This document shows positions 1-18,846 of a stretch of 64,000 bases of DNA, piece after piece; the first letter of the stretch is position 1, and every line of letters starts with the position of its first letter. The DNA is from Rhabditoides inermis (Eukaryota > Nematoda > Chromadorea > Rhabditida > Rhabditidae): the NCBI GenBank assembly GCA_963966185.1, contig CAWZYM010000011.1, positions 96,001 to 160,000 of the forward strand. The letters are read 5' to 3'. A program made the translations under genes and the position numbers. The notes under the pieces are model-generated. The model was given only the letters and a program-made list of their open reading frames with translations, made no database searches and was not told the origin of the DNA.

Positions 1-56
1 GATGTTTTGCTTGCCAGACGCGGAGTTTGGTATAAAACATGATGTATTTGTATTAG

Positions 57-1517
57 ACGCGGAGTTTGGTCTGATTCTGTCGACGAACGACGTGGATCGG
101 TCGACGCGGGTGCGCTGGTTCCACCAGCCGGAAGACGCGCCGCCGGTGATGAAGGAGGACGAGGAGATGACCCTCTTCGACATTATGATCCACCCCCACT
201 ACAGACGGTGAGTCGATGATAGAAAAAGATGTTCATCTAATTTTGGTGTTTCTTTAATCCGATCGCGTCTTGTTGGCTTTCGGTCGGATGAGGGGTTATG
301 TCAACCCATTGATCATGTCACTTAACTAAATTATGGATAAAGTATATATGTTCGGCACATACCATATATACCATATACGGCCATCGATGTTGAAGTCAAA
401 CGTTTATGGGACCACTGGTTTTTTTTGTTAGAATGAACTCTGAACTGTACGTTTTAGCCTGATGCTCGGCAACTTTGGCGTGAACGTGCGCAAGACGTCG
501 ACGGATATGCGCGAGGTCATGTTCCAGGTGATGCGCGACCTGCAGAGCGGAAAACAGGTATGTGTATCGATTGGTATCGATCGATTGGATCGAGTGTGTT
601 TTGCAGGAGGTGCGCTACCTGAACGGCGAGAAGGACGAGCTATGGCCGCAGGAGATGAGCCAGTGAGTGTGAATTATGATTGATATGCTAGAATAGATTT
701 GGGTTTTAATGTTGTCTTGTTCACTTATGCGTACCCGGTGATGAATAGTCCAATTCTAACCATTAGAGAAGGCGCGCAGCGCCCTCTCTTTTGGCTTAGG
801 ATAAGGCTCGCGCTAGAATTTTTTAAGAAGCGATATCCAAAGGTCATGTTAGCAGCAACGTGAACTCATCCAATTCATGTTAGTTAGATTCGCACGGTTC
901 CGTAGGCCAGATCACTGGTTGACGCCATCTTTGTAGCTTTTCTGTGAAAGAAGTTATGAGCGATCGCGCGCACCCATGAGGCGAAAGGCCAGCGTGTGGG
1001 TGTGTGTGTGTGTGTGTGGACCGTTTCCAGTCAACGCTGGCTGCTAGCTCTCTCTCGATGGGCGGGGCGCGAGAGAGAGCGCGAGAGTGCGCGATATTGG
1101 CAGAGCGCGCAGACGGTAGTAACCATGCACTTACGCCTCAGCGATCCGAAATAAAGAGAAAAATTTCTTTTCAAAGCGTTTCTCTTGATACCATGAGAAA
1201 CATTGTTGAACATACGCAACAAACACGACCTGTAGTATGTAGTATATTCGATGACTTGCTACCATCATTAAAATGTGTCATTCATCATAGTTCTGCGCAA
1301 TCAGGTAGAGAAGAAATTTCTATGAAATTTAACAAAAGCACATATATTATCTCTTAAAAGTACTCGCGTAAAGAGAGTCAGTTTGTCTTGACCCAATTCA
1401 ACAAAAGCGCATGCATAAAACGTTTACAAATACTAACACAAACCTGCGCATATCGGACTGTTCGATGAATCGATAAAATCGATGAAATGTAATCAATATT
1501 AGAGAGAGAGAGAGAGA

Positions 1518-1557
<40 letters not shown>

Positions 1558-3004
1558 GGGAGGGAGAGAGAGGAGCAGGTTTGTGTTAGTATTTGTAAAC
1601 GTTTTATGCATGCGCTTTTGTTGAATTGGGTCAAGACAAACTGACTCTCTTTACGCGAGTACTTTTAAGAGATAATTGATAATAATAATGATTTATGCAG
1701 ACGCAGACATACATAAGACAGACAGACAGGCAGACAGACAGACAGACATAGGTGCAGACAAAACACAATACACATTGTGTCTCTCTTCAGCATCCCAATC
1801 GCGGAGGACGAGGCGCCGCCGCCGGGGCCGCATCCGTCGGACGAGGTGCTGGAGCACGCGATGCACATGGCGTACACGAGCGACGGACACATTAGCCTCC
1901 CGTCCGGCGGACACGCACTCATCTCGGTCGGCGGCACTTCGTCCCTAGCGGATGATGACACGAAGCAGATTATCGACGAGGCGGTCAGAGGGGTGAGCGG
2001 GGGGGGGGGAGTAGACACTACAAAACGAGGACCATTTTGCTGACTGCACATCACTATCTACTATATGTACGTTTTTTTGTGTAACTTGATGTATACAAAA
2101 GACGTACACATAGTAGACATTATCTCTAGAAAAGTACATGCGTAATAGAAGGTGGTTTGTCTCGATCTAACTCAACAAAAGCGCATGCATATTTTAAAAT
2201 CACTTTCAAAATCATAACAAAATAATAGTAACACAAACCTGCTCTCGATAACGAATGTATTGCAGTGCCCAATGGTAAGACACGACAACGCAATGTATAT
2301 ATGTATGTGTTGTCATGTCTTGTTAAAAACTGCTTTAAATATTTACGTGATAATACGTTAACAATCACGATTTGCGAGAGCAGGTTTGTGTTACTATTAT
2401 TTTGTTATGATTTTGAAAGTGATTTTAAAATATGCATGCGCTTTTGTTGAGTTAGATCGAGACAAACCACCTTCTATTACGCATGTACTTTTCTAGAGAT
2501 AATGCATGGGCTTTTGTTGAATTTCATGGAAATTCTTTATAATATATTTTAACAACTAATCGCACTGGAATATAATCAAAACTGAATCAAGTTTTGAATT
2601 TAAATTCACAAAACTTGAAACACGCGATGAAACTAGTTTCATTTAATGTTCCGATGAATTATATATGTCATAATCAATCTAGCAAAACAAATTTCAATGG
2701 GAGGATTCGAACCCACGACACGTTCAGAATCTTGCAAGCGCTCCCTATCCACTAGGCCACATAGCCCGCGGGATGGAAGCAGCGATAAGGCATGCTATGC
2801 ACAAACGCATGCATATACGTATATAGGTGCATGTGAAACTCAATCACTATTAAAGTATGATATATGAATATGATATCATATTTTCATAACATGGTCGTAC
2901 CTACGTCCTCCGGCAACCGTAGGCTATGAGGCGCGCTTGGTTGCATACGCTTTAGACCGCGCCGCTTTGACTCTCCTCTGTGGCCGCCCGTGCGGCCGCA
3001 ATAA

Positions 3005-3054
<50 letters not shown>

Positions 3055-5493
3055 GAAGCCACCTCGACCCCGAGCGCGCTATATCTCCTTTTAGAGACGA
3101 GATAGAAACTTGGACCAACTGAACAAATTGCCCGCCCAGGTGATACATAAACGTCTGTATAGTTCACAAGTATCTCACTATCACTCTTATAGGTGTATTC
3201 GATATCGATAGTGCGCAATTCTAGCGCGTAATGTGGTAGAGACAAACCCAAGCGGCGCTGCGCGCCGCTTGTAATGATGTGCAGTCAGACATTTATTTGG
3301 AATCGTTATATTTCACTGAATATGACTTCACAATCACAACAGTATGAAAGGGAAGAAAGAATGCATTGTGTATACTGTAAACATCTTGCTATAAAGGTGA
3401 CATGATGTCGGCTCTATTGCAGGGCGCGTTTGCGCTGAAGCTGTCCGCCGCGTCGAGCGAGTGGCTGAACGAGGTGAAGGCGCGCGAGTTCCGCCTGCTG
3501 GTGCTGCTGCAGGAGTCGGCTGCGCGCGGCGTGACCGACCCCCAGCTGATGCACTCGCTGCCCCTCTTCCCTCAAGCCGTGCAGTTTGTGGCTGCGGTGG
3601 AAGAGATGGTGGCAGTCGTGCCCCCTCCCAAGGACTGGCCGCCCAAGAGGTGCAGCGCGTTCTGGGACGCAGTGTCTGGAGGGCCCGAGGAGAGGACGGA
3701 GATCATTATGTATCTCAACGATGAGGAGAAGGAGTTCCCGATGGAGATGGCGGCACGACAGGAGGCGGCTAGCTGTATTACCAAGCTGTGAGGGGGGGGG
3801 GGGGGGTTAACAGTCGTATCACAATCACACTATCATTAATTATCACACTACCAGTTCCATAGCATCAAGTAGTTGAAGTTGTGTAGCGGTAGAGAATGAG
3901 GGTTGATGGGTGGATGATTGCAGGGAGATGCTGGCCGAGACTGCCGAGCCCGAGTGGATGAAGAGGGTCAAGGATCTGTGCATCAACGACGAGACGATTG
4001 AGCATGTGAGTGGGGGTGGACAGTTGTGTGGACGTGTGTTTTTTTTTTGTTTGTTGTTTGTTTAGATGCTTAGGTTTACATGGATTGTTTAGATGCTGGG
4101 GCTGATTCGCGAGAAGGTGGGCGCTGTGTGGTCGCAAATGGACAAGAAGAAGGAAGATGGGGAGGGAGAGAAGACGGAGACGTCCACGTCGACTGAGAAG
4201 CCCGCGGCGGTGGATGTGAACATGGAGGAGGAGGCCGAGGAGGACATGGAGGTGGAGCAGGAGAAGGAGCAGCCGGTGGAAGAAGAGAAGGAGGAGGAGA
4301 AGCGCACGAGTCCTGTGGAGGAGGCGAAGGGCACTTTCGCGATGGTGGAGGCGTGCGCGGAGCACAAGTGGCTGGCGGACGTGTCGCCGACGGGCCGACC
4401 GTGGCTGCGCGCCGTGCAGAGAGAGCACAAGCTGCTGACAGAGCATGTACCAGAGGGCATCCATGTGCGGGGATTCGAGGACAGGTGAGCAAGTTACTGT
4501 ACAGGTGTGGTCTGGTCAGTCTGTTCGAAACAGTCCCTTCAAAGCTCTGTTTGGTCGCTTTTTCATTTTCAGTTGCGAGGAGTGTTTTGAAGTGACTGAC
4601 TGGTACTTGAATGAGGAGGATGTACTGATGGTGGTGATTGCAGACTGGACCTTCTGTCCCTGGTGGTGGAGGGCCCGCGCGGCACCCCCTTCGAGGCGAC
4701 GCCCTTCTACTTTGATGTGCGCCTGCCCGCGCTCTATCCCTCTGTCCCGCCGGAGGTATGGTCTTTGGTGGAGGATGTTTGAAGTTTATAGTTTGGTCTG
4801 CAGTTGGCAGTTCCGATATTCTTGTCCTTGTCATATTTGCTTGCCTAGGTGCACTTTGTGGCGTACTCGGCGGAGCAGCTGAATCCGAACCTGTACCAGG
4901 CGGGCAAGGTGTGCACGAGTCTGCTTGGCACGTGGAGCGGACAGGGCATCGAGACGTGGGGACCGTCGTCCAACCTCCTGCAGGTCTTCCTCTCCATACA
5001 GGGTGAGTGGGGCGAGAGGGGGGGGGGGGTGTATGAGTCTAGATGTGGTCCTGGTCAGTCTCTAGAGCACCGTGTACCAGGCGAGCAAGATTGCAAGATG
5101 CCAGGCGGGCTTGTATGCGTCTAGTTGTGTACAGTACAGTCCCTCGAACACTCGTGAATTGAAAGTTACTGATCACTTGTTCTGTGTAGGTCTGATCCTG
5201 GTGCCTGAGCCGTACTTCAACGAGGCTGGCTACGAGTCGAGGAAGCACCTCCCGGAGACGGTCAACAACTCGTGTCGGTACAATGAGGTGGGTGGAGAGA
5301 GGGAGAGAGAGAGAGGAGAGGGAGAGAGAGAGGGAGAGGGAGAGTTGCAGGTGGCTGCGGTGAACTCTCTGGAGTACATGCGCAAGATCTACGCGAACCC
5401 GCCGGCTGCATTCGCGGCCGACCTGCGAGGATTGGTGGATGAGAAATGGCCAGAGTGAGTCGTCACTTTGTTATACTGGTTGTTTTGTGGTCT

Positions 5494-5528
<35 letters not shown>

Positions 5529-5530
5529 CC

Positions 5531-5574
<44 letters not shown>

Positions 5575-5834
5575 GAGATCATTTTCCTAGTAAGTCGAAG
5601 TGGTTCGAAGTGATTTGGGGCTATAGCTTGAAAAGTTGGAAGAAGTGCATTTGACAAAACATTTTGGGAGTAGAATAGACTGACGCCCACTACAGGTTTC
5701 GCGAGCGTCTGCTGGTGTGGTCCCGAGACGAGGCCACTCCCGACTATCCCACCCACATGAGCAAGGGATACCGAATGGCGCTCGAGAAGTCGGCAACTCG
5801 CATGGATGACGTCATCCAGAAGCATAAGTCATGA
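57..5834 (+). CDS. UBE2O: UBE2O-like E2/E3 hybrid ubiquitin-conjugating enzyme (5' end outside window)
   Basis: Exons 57-207, 458-557, 607-662, 1791-1992, 3423-3787, 3924-4005, 4093-4484, 4644-4755, 4849-5002, 5190-5287, 5351-5454, 5696-5834 join in phase and give 650 visible residues. The C-terminal third is a UBC fold: EGPRGTPFE, YPSVPPEVHF, LNPNLYQAGKVCTSLLGTW (the Cys of VCTSLL is the predicted catalytic residue) and EPYFNEAGYES, closest to UBE2O/E2-230K rather than BIRC6. An acidic Glu/Lys-rich linker (exon 4093-4484) precedes it, as in UBE2O, which ubiquitinates substrates without a separate E3. The N-terminal conserved regions are mostly off the left edge. The stop is TGA 5832-5834; AATAAA follows at 6057. 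The gene converges tail to tail with coronin. Introns 3 and 4 carry foldback repeats. Family call is confident; the exact boundary of exon 1 is ambiguous because its acceptor is duplicated. Confidence 0.85.
1347..1676. repeat. Foldback (inverted-repeat) element A in UBE2O intron
   Basis: Two arms of about 100 bp (1347-1447 and 1575-1676) are near-perfect reverse complements, both ending in the ATTATCTC/GAGATAAT motif. The loop holds about 50 bp of unique sequence plus a (GA)n tract. It looks like a non-autonomous MITE/foldback element. It shares the motifs CAACAAAAGCGCATGCAT and AACACAAACCTGC with element B at 2119-2503. Confidence 0.85.
2119..2503. repeat. Foldback element B, same family, on the other side of the exon
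   Basis: Arms 2119-2247 and 2375-2503 are reverse complements of about 129 bp with a loop of about 127 bp. The outer sequence just left of element A (about 1322-1346) is itself the reverse complement of the sequence just right of element B (about 2504-2526). The two elements and the UBE2O exon at 1791-1992 therefore form one nested palindrome-like structure of about 1.2 kb. Confidence 0.8.
2698..2770 (-). other. tRNA-like pseudogene or SINE head
   Basis: On the minus strand a B-box-like GGGTTCGAATCC and an A-box-like TGGCCTAGTGG are spaced as in a tRNA. The acceptor stem does not pair and no clean anticodon arm forms, so I do not call a functional tRNA. It lies in the 1.4 kb UBE2O intron 1993-3422. 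Confidence 0.4.
3006..3049. repeat. (CA)n microsatellite
   Basis: About 22 uninterrupted CA units in a UBE2O intron. Confidence 0.98.
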
Positions 5835-6056
5835 GACTAGGCAGACATAACTACGTTCACTGAGATTATGTGGGTACATTGGCGGATTTTCTAGATCTTT
5901 GATTCTACATACGTAATGAGTTTAGGGTGTGAACGTAGGTGTTTGGTTGAAATGTTGGATGTGTTTTGTGCAGTTCACTCGGTGTTGTCTTTTTTTATTC
6001 TTTTTTTTGTGTTTCGATCGAAATCTGTAAATAGCATTATGAAGAGAAGTCTATGG

Positions 6057-6087
6057 AATAAACAGTTGTGTTTTAAAGATGTTTATT
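6057..6087. promoter_or_regulatory. Opposed poly(A) signals of UBE2O (+) and coronin (-)
   Basis: AATAAA on + at 6057-6062, 223 nt after the UBE2O stop, and AATAAA on - at 6087-6082, 229 nt after the coronin stop. The two signals are only 20 bp apart and face each other. Since cleavage normally falls 10-25 nt past the signal, the two mature mRNAs should overlap at their 3' ends. The rest of 5835-6315 holds only the two 3' UTRs. Confidence 0.75.
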
Positions 6088-6315
6088 AGAATAGCGAAGG
6101 TTGACTAGAGGATAGCACCCGGCACTAGCAGAATAGATGAGCACACAAAACGAAAAAGGCACAATGGGTTCGGGACGAGCTATATGCAATCAACAGTACA
6201 ATAGTATTTCGCGGTTTAGGTAAGTAAAATGGCACATTAGACTATGGTGTGGATGGGATATGGGGATAGATCCATAATCTAGTTTATCTAGATTCTAGAT
6301 TCCGGAATCTTGATT

Positions 6316-14093
<7,778 letters not shown>

Positions 14094-14389
14094 TGTCTGG
14101 AAAAAGAGTTGTCTAAAACAAGTTATTTATGAAAAATAGTCATAGTACAGATGTCAAACATTCGACAGATAAAAGTCGAAATAAAAAAACAACAACAATC
14201 GGAGCTGACAGAAGACCAAAAAAATACGGAAAAGATATGCGGCACTATTTCGGTTAAAAAAACGGGTAACAAGTTTATAATATAACAAAATAGACTGTAG
14301 AGGTTCAGGGGAAATGAAATAGAACGTGTGATTTGCGGATGTCTCACAGCTCATTGCGAGGGCGGGTGAGGGGGCGGGGCGAGTGAGTG

Positions 14390-14435
<46 letters not shown>

Positions 14436-15124
14436 CTCACTATGCGCGCTCACTCTCACTCACCGCCACCAGACGCGCTCACAACACACATGAGCGATGG
14501 CGAAGTCGAATTCGTGATTTTGATAGCACTGAGATTTTGGAATTCCACTCGAGCTGACTCCTCAGACATCTTATTAGAGTCTCGTGGACCATGTTTGCGA
14601 AATCCCACTGCTGTGCGCGAGATGCAAGATTGCAAATGTATCACTCATGCAACGTTTTCAAATACTTTTGATCATCTACTCTGAACGGAACGCACAGGTA
14701 TTTCGGAGTTCAGCCATAAATCTGACTTTTTACTCTTTGTTAGACATATTTTGTATGAAATACTTTACATACATCCCGTATTCTAATATTCTGTCGAATT
14801 CCATTTTTCTGTTGAAATTTGAATTCCCGCCGAAAAGTCGCGCGCACGCGCAGCCACGACGCGGAGCGGTTGCGTAGCGACAATATTTTTGAATTTCGAT
14901 ATTTTGTTTATTTCGTTTTGTTGATTTTGTTGATTTGTTTGCGAAATGTGTGATGTTTGTGAATATTATGTGATCGATGGGCCTCTGTGATTATTGAGCT
15001 TATTTCGTTAGTAAGTTTTCATTATCTCCGTTTTCCCTTTGTGGTCGATTCCTGTACATAATTCGCCCATTTTCGATCAGCCGTTTTTGAATGTAAATTT
15101 CTTTCTTTTTAGTAATTGATCATC
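14094..15124. other. Divergent intergenic region between coronin (-) and the SNF5 cluster (+)
   Basis: About 1 kb with no supportable gene. It holds repeat R1 (14400-14672) and an AT-rich stretch from about 14700 to 15112. Both flanking ATGs have an acceptor just upstream (TTCCAG on - ending at 14097; CTTTTTAG on + ending at 15112), so part of this region is probably outron for both transcripts. Promoters must lie here but I see no defining motif. Confidence 0.6.
14400..14672 (+). repeat. Dispersed repeat R1, second copy, upstream of coronin
   Basis: Starts in a (GA)n tract, continues through ATCCGCTCACTATGCG and ends near GCAAATGTATCACTCATGCA. It pairs with the inverted copy at 11866-12065. 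It lies within the coronin 5' flank, so it could contribute outron or promoter sequence. Confidence 0.8.
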
Positions 15125-16716
15125 ATGACAGCGAAGTATGGACCAGCTCCAACCGCTTTCACGTTTGAGGACGGTGGCGAGAAATATTATATTGGATCTG
15201 AGGTAAGTAGTGTTCCTGAGCTCTCGTTTCAATATTTACTTCAGATAGGAGGTTATCTAAAATTGCATCGTGGAACACTCTACAAGAAGTACCCGCTTCT
15301 ATGGAAGCGCCTGGCAACCATGGATGAGAAGCAGCATCTCCAGAAGCTCGCCCTCTCTCCCGCTTTCCTCAACACAAACATCATGTGAGTTTTCGCACAT
15401 TCGCTTAATTTTATACTATGTTTCAGGCAGAATAAGAAAGCGAATTATGTTATGTAGGTTGAATAGAAAGACAATTGTTACTGTAAGAGTTTCAGGCTTG
15501 TGAAACAGGCTGAGATTGACGAGCTGCTAGCCGGACACGAGGACAAGTACAAGTCGTCGGGCGGGTCGGTGTCGCGCGCCGAGAACGGCGTCTCTCCGCT
15601 CAAGCCGCAGCCCGCCAAACAGGCGCCCACCGGATCGTGGGGAGGACAGCAGCTCTCTTCCGGATCCCACCATCTCGAAGCGCTGCCCTGCTCTCATCCG
15701 GTGGCGCACGCGCGTGGCCGCGTCCGCCCCAGGGATCTCACCTACTGTGCTGAGGACCTCGAGCAGGTAATAATTATACGAATGATCTAAATGTTGTGAT
15801 AATGTTGACGTTGCATATTGATAATACATATACGGAGTTGTAGGCCAAGCGTGTCGCGACGAACGCGGAAAAGAACGATGATCTTGTGCCGATCCGACTG
15901 GATATGGAACTGGAGGGTATCAAGCTGCGGGACGCGTTCTGTTTCAACAAGAACGAATCCAGCATCACTCCCGAAATGGTAAGAGTTTGTATTTTCCTCA
16001 AATTTGTTTTCCTTGATAATTGAATTTATCGCAAACTTGTGGATGAGTGGGGAGGGTTCTGATCTATGCGAAACAATATTTCTCATGTGGGTGTTATAGG
16101 TTGCGGAGACGATTTGCGACGATCTGGATCTGCCTCACCAGCCCTTCCTGCCCGCCATCATCTCGTCGATTGTGCAGCAGATCGAGGCGGCTGCCGAGTC
16201 TAACCCCCTCGAGCCCCAGCTTAGCGACCAGAGGGCCGTTCTAAAGCTCAACATCCACGTCGGAAACCAGAGTCTCGTCGACCAATTCGAGTGAGTAAAA
16301 GAGGAAGCAAAGTAATATTTGTATGTGAAATGCTTTTTTTTATTTAGATGGGACATGTCTGATCCCAACAACTCTCCGGAGGAGTTTGCGAAGGCGTTGT
16401 GCTCGGAGCTGGGACTGGGCGGAGAGTTCTGCGCTGCTATAGCCTATTCTATTCGCGGACAGTTGAGCTGGAATCAGCGCACGTATGCCTATTCTGAGCA
16501 GCCCCTCCCGACCGTTGATTGTCCCTTCAGGTGTGTTCTCATATGGAAATTATTTTCGCAAAATGGCTATATTTTAGAAACCCGACGGATTCTGACCAGT
16601 GGGGTCCGTTCCTGGAGACGCTGACGGATGCGGAGATCGAGAAGAAGATGCGCGACCAGGACAGAAACACAAGGAGGATGAGGAGGGTTGTCGGATTCAA
16701 TCCCTACGGAGTCTAG
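15125..16716 (+). CDS. snfc-5: SNF5/SMARCB1, SWI/SNF chromatin-remodelling core subunit
   Basis: Exons 15125-15202, 15245-15384, 15496-15766, 15844-15978, 16100-16290, 16348-16530, 16578-16716 give 378 aa (human 385, C. elegans about 381). Visible: N-terminal winged-helix region ([30 protein letters not shown]), repeat 1 ([17 protein letters not shown]), repeat 2 ([20 protein letters not shown]) and the basic C-terminal helix [15 protein letters not shown] that in SMARCB1 contacts the nucleosome acidic patch. Acts in the nucleus as part of BAF/SWI-SNF. The ATG is 12 nt after a CTTTTTAG acceptor with no upstream exon, fitting trans-splicing. It is the first gene of a tight four-gene cluster. 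The only AATAAA after its stop is at 16935, next to the Y14 acceptor. Confidence 0.95.
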
Positions 16717-16934
16717 ACGGAACATCTTGTTCGACTCTTTTCCACTATGATCTTATTCTCATAATTTATGTGCACATTTCGTCTCATTATTTGCAATTCA
16801 CAACTTGCGCATTCTGTCTGGTTTTACCTTGTGAATATCTTCGTATCTCTCTTCTTTACATGTTCCTCGTTTCGTGTGTTGTGTATTTGCGTGTTGCCGT
16901 GTCGCGAATTGTATTGTGTGTTCTGATTTGGACT

Positions 16935-16960
16935 AATAAATATCCATTTCAGACAGCGAG
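16935..16960 (+). promoter_or_regulatory. SNF5 poly(A) signal abutting the Y14 trans-splice acceptor
   Basis: AATAAA at 16935-16940 is followed after only 10 nt by ATTTCAG ending at 16952, and the Y14 ATG at 16961. No other AATAAA lies between the SNF5 stop and here. In nematodes such contact between 3'-end and trans-splice signals is known from SL1-type operons, where there is no intercistronic spacer. Confidence 0.65.
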
Positions 16961-17448
16961 ATGTCCGACGCTATTGTTGACGACGTGGAGATGGAGACGC
17001 AGGAGGACGTTGCCCAGCAGGCCAAGTCTAGCAAGGGCCGTGGAGCTGGCCAGGCCAAGCAGCCCAAGGCGCGCATCGTGTTCGATATGGTGGACGGAGA
17101 GACGGGCACGGCGGCCGGAGGACCGCAGCGCTCGGTGGAGGGGTGGATCGTGTTCGTCACCAACATCCACGAGGAGGCCACCGAGGAGGACGTGCACGAG
17201 GGATTCGCCGACTTTGGCGAGATCAAGAACCTCCACCTCAACCTCGACCGCCGCACCGGATTCCTCAAGGGATACGCGCTCGTCGAGTACGAGACCCAGA
17301 AGGTGCGTTTGTTTGCATACATGGGATGAAATCATGTGCGTGGTTTCAGGAGGCTCTGGCAGCGATCGAGGGCATGGACGGCAAGGAGCTTCTGGGACAG
17401 GAGGTGCGCGTCAACTGGGCCTTCGTCAAGCCCAGCAAGAAGAACTAG
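16961..17448 (+). CDS. rnp-4: Y14/RBM8A, exon-junction-complex RNA-binding protein
   Basis: Exons 16961-17302 and 17350-17448 encode 146 aa. One RRM is complete: [21 protein letters not shown] (RNP2 region), [18 protein letters not shown] (RNP1 region) and [17 protein letters not shown] at the end; the acidic N-terminus ([10 protein letters not shown]) and the [13 protein letters not shown] segment are typical of Y14. With Mago it forms the exon junction complex core partner, acting in mRNA surveillance and localisation. The start is fixed by the acceptor at 16952. Its AATAAA is at 17635-17640. It is the second gene of the SNF5-GPATCH1 cluster. Confidence 0.95.
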
Positions 17449-17634
17449 GCACGCAGCAGCTGTTTCTTTCCGCACACTCGGTGAGAGAAACACTGCTCTT
17501 CTCTTTTCGCAAGTATCTCCTCCCTTTTTGCGTCCTACACCGACGCTTCTATTTATTTCAAAGTTGTTCTCATGTTGTGTTGAGTTTTGGTTTTGCGTTT
17601 TGAGCGAGAAGCGTATGTCACTATCCCGATCTTG

Positions 17635-17778
17635 AATAAACGTTTGTACGGTTTTATTGGAACAATTATAGCTCATGCGTGGAGAGAATTCGTTGAAAAA
17701 CGATTATGCATTATGCAAATATCTGATGTTGTTTCCGCGTTTTGCGCGTGTTTGTGATGAGTGTCATTTTGAGTGGTT
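17635..17778 (+). promoter_or_regulatory. Y14-peroxiredoxin intercistronic region
   Basis: Y14 AATAAA at 17635-17640 is followed by about 135 bp and then TTTTGAG ending about 17773, 5 nt before the peroxiredoxin ATG at 17779. A 100-150 bp spacer between poly(A) signal and acceptor is the layout of nematode SL2-type operons. The acceptor is a GAG, like two intron acceptors nearby. Confidence 0.6.
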
Positions 17779-18624
17779 ATGTTCTCCCGCGTGGCTCGTG
17801 TCGCCCAGCAGGCTGTGTCGCTCCAGTCGGGAGTGCGCGCCATTCACTCGGCCCGCCCTCTCGCCGCCGGACTCCGCCCTCTCGGACCCAAGACCCAGAT
17901 TCCCGAGTTCAAGGGAAACGCCATCGTCGACAACGATGTCAAGGTGGGCATTTTGTACGTCCGCTAATGCCATGATCATGTGGTATCTCAGGCTATTTGA
18001 ATATTTTCAGAGCATCTCGTCGTCTGACTACAAGGGCAAGTGGCTGGTGCTGTTCTTCTACCCGCTCGACTTCACCTTTGTCTGCCCCACCGAGATTATC
18101 GCGTTCTCTGACCGCGTGAAGGAGTTCAAGGCGCTGGGCGCGGAGGTGGTGGCCGCGTCGTGCGACTCGCACTTCTCCCACCTGGCCTGGGTGAACACGC
18201 CCCGCAAGGAGGGCGGGCTCGGCGACATGGACATCCCCGTCCTCGCCGACTTCAACAAGAACATTGCGCGCTCGTTCGGAGTGCTGGACGAGGAGAGCGG
18301 TCTGTCGTACCGCGGCCTGTTCGTCATCGACCCGCAGGGACAGATCCGCCACACCACCTGCAACGACCTGCCCGTCGGACGCTCGGTCGACGAGACCCTC
18401 CGCGTCATCAAGGCGTTCCAGTTTGTCGAGAAGCACGGAGAGGTGAGCAGTGGCTTTTATTCAGAATGTTCTTGGTAGTCAAAAAGATCATGCTTACAAG
18501 ATGTTCAATTTTCCAATCTGCTGATCTGAATTGTGACTTTGAGGTGTGCCCGGCTGACTGGAAGGAGGATGCGCCCACCATCAACCCCGCCAAGGCCAAG
18601 GAGTACTTCAACAAGGTCAACTAG
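17779..18624 (+). CDS. prdx-3: Mitochondrial 2-Cys peroxiredoxin (Prx3)
   Basis: Exons 17779-17943, 18011-18442, 18544-18624 give 225 aa, the size of C. elegans PRDX-3. The Arg/Ala/Ser-rich N-terminus ([13 protein letters not shown], about 35 aa) looks like a mitochondrial presequence. The peroxidatic Cys is in [10 protein letters not shown], the resolving Cys in GEVCPADW; GGLGDM is the GGLG insertion of sensitive 2-Cys enzymes, and the C-terminal KEYFNKVN resembles the YF motif. The enzyme reduces H2O2 using thioredoxin in mitochondria. Intron 2 uses a TTTGAG acceptor. AATAAA is at 18729-18734. Confidence 0.95.
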
Positions 18625-18846
18625 ACGACCGGAGACCTCCGGAGACGTTGTTGGATCGTATAGTCTAGAGTTGTTTCTATAATCTAGTTTGTTTATACGG
18701 TGTATATTGTAAAGTTTGGCTGGTATCAAATAAATATTCTATTATGTTTGTGCGGTGTTTAGTGAATGTTGATGAGGTTAATATTCCAGTGATGTACCTG
18801 ATATTTGAACGTTGGACATGTTTGGTGATGTGGGAGGTATTTAGGG

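Noticed and set aside
2698..2770. Functional tRNA on the minus strand
   Set aside because: A and B boxes are present but the acceptor stem and anticodon arm do not pair; kept only as tRNA-like.
1..5834. BIRC6/BRUCE-type giant E2
   Set aside because: The sequence around the catalytic Cys and the EPYFNEAGYES segment fit UBE2O better, and the C-terminus lacks BIRC6 features.
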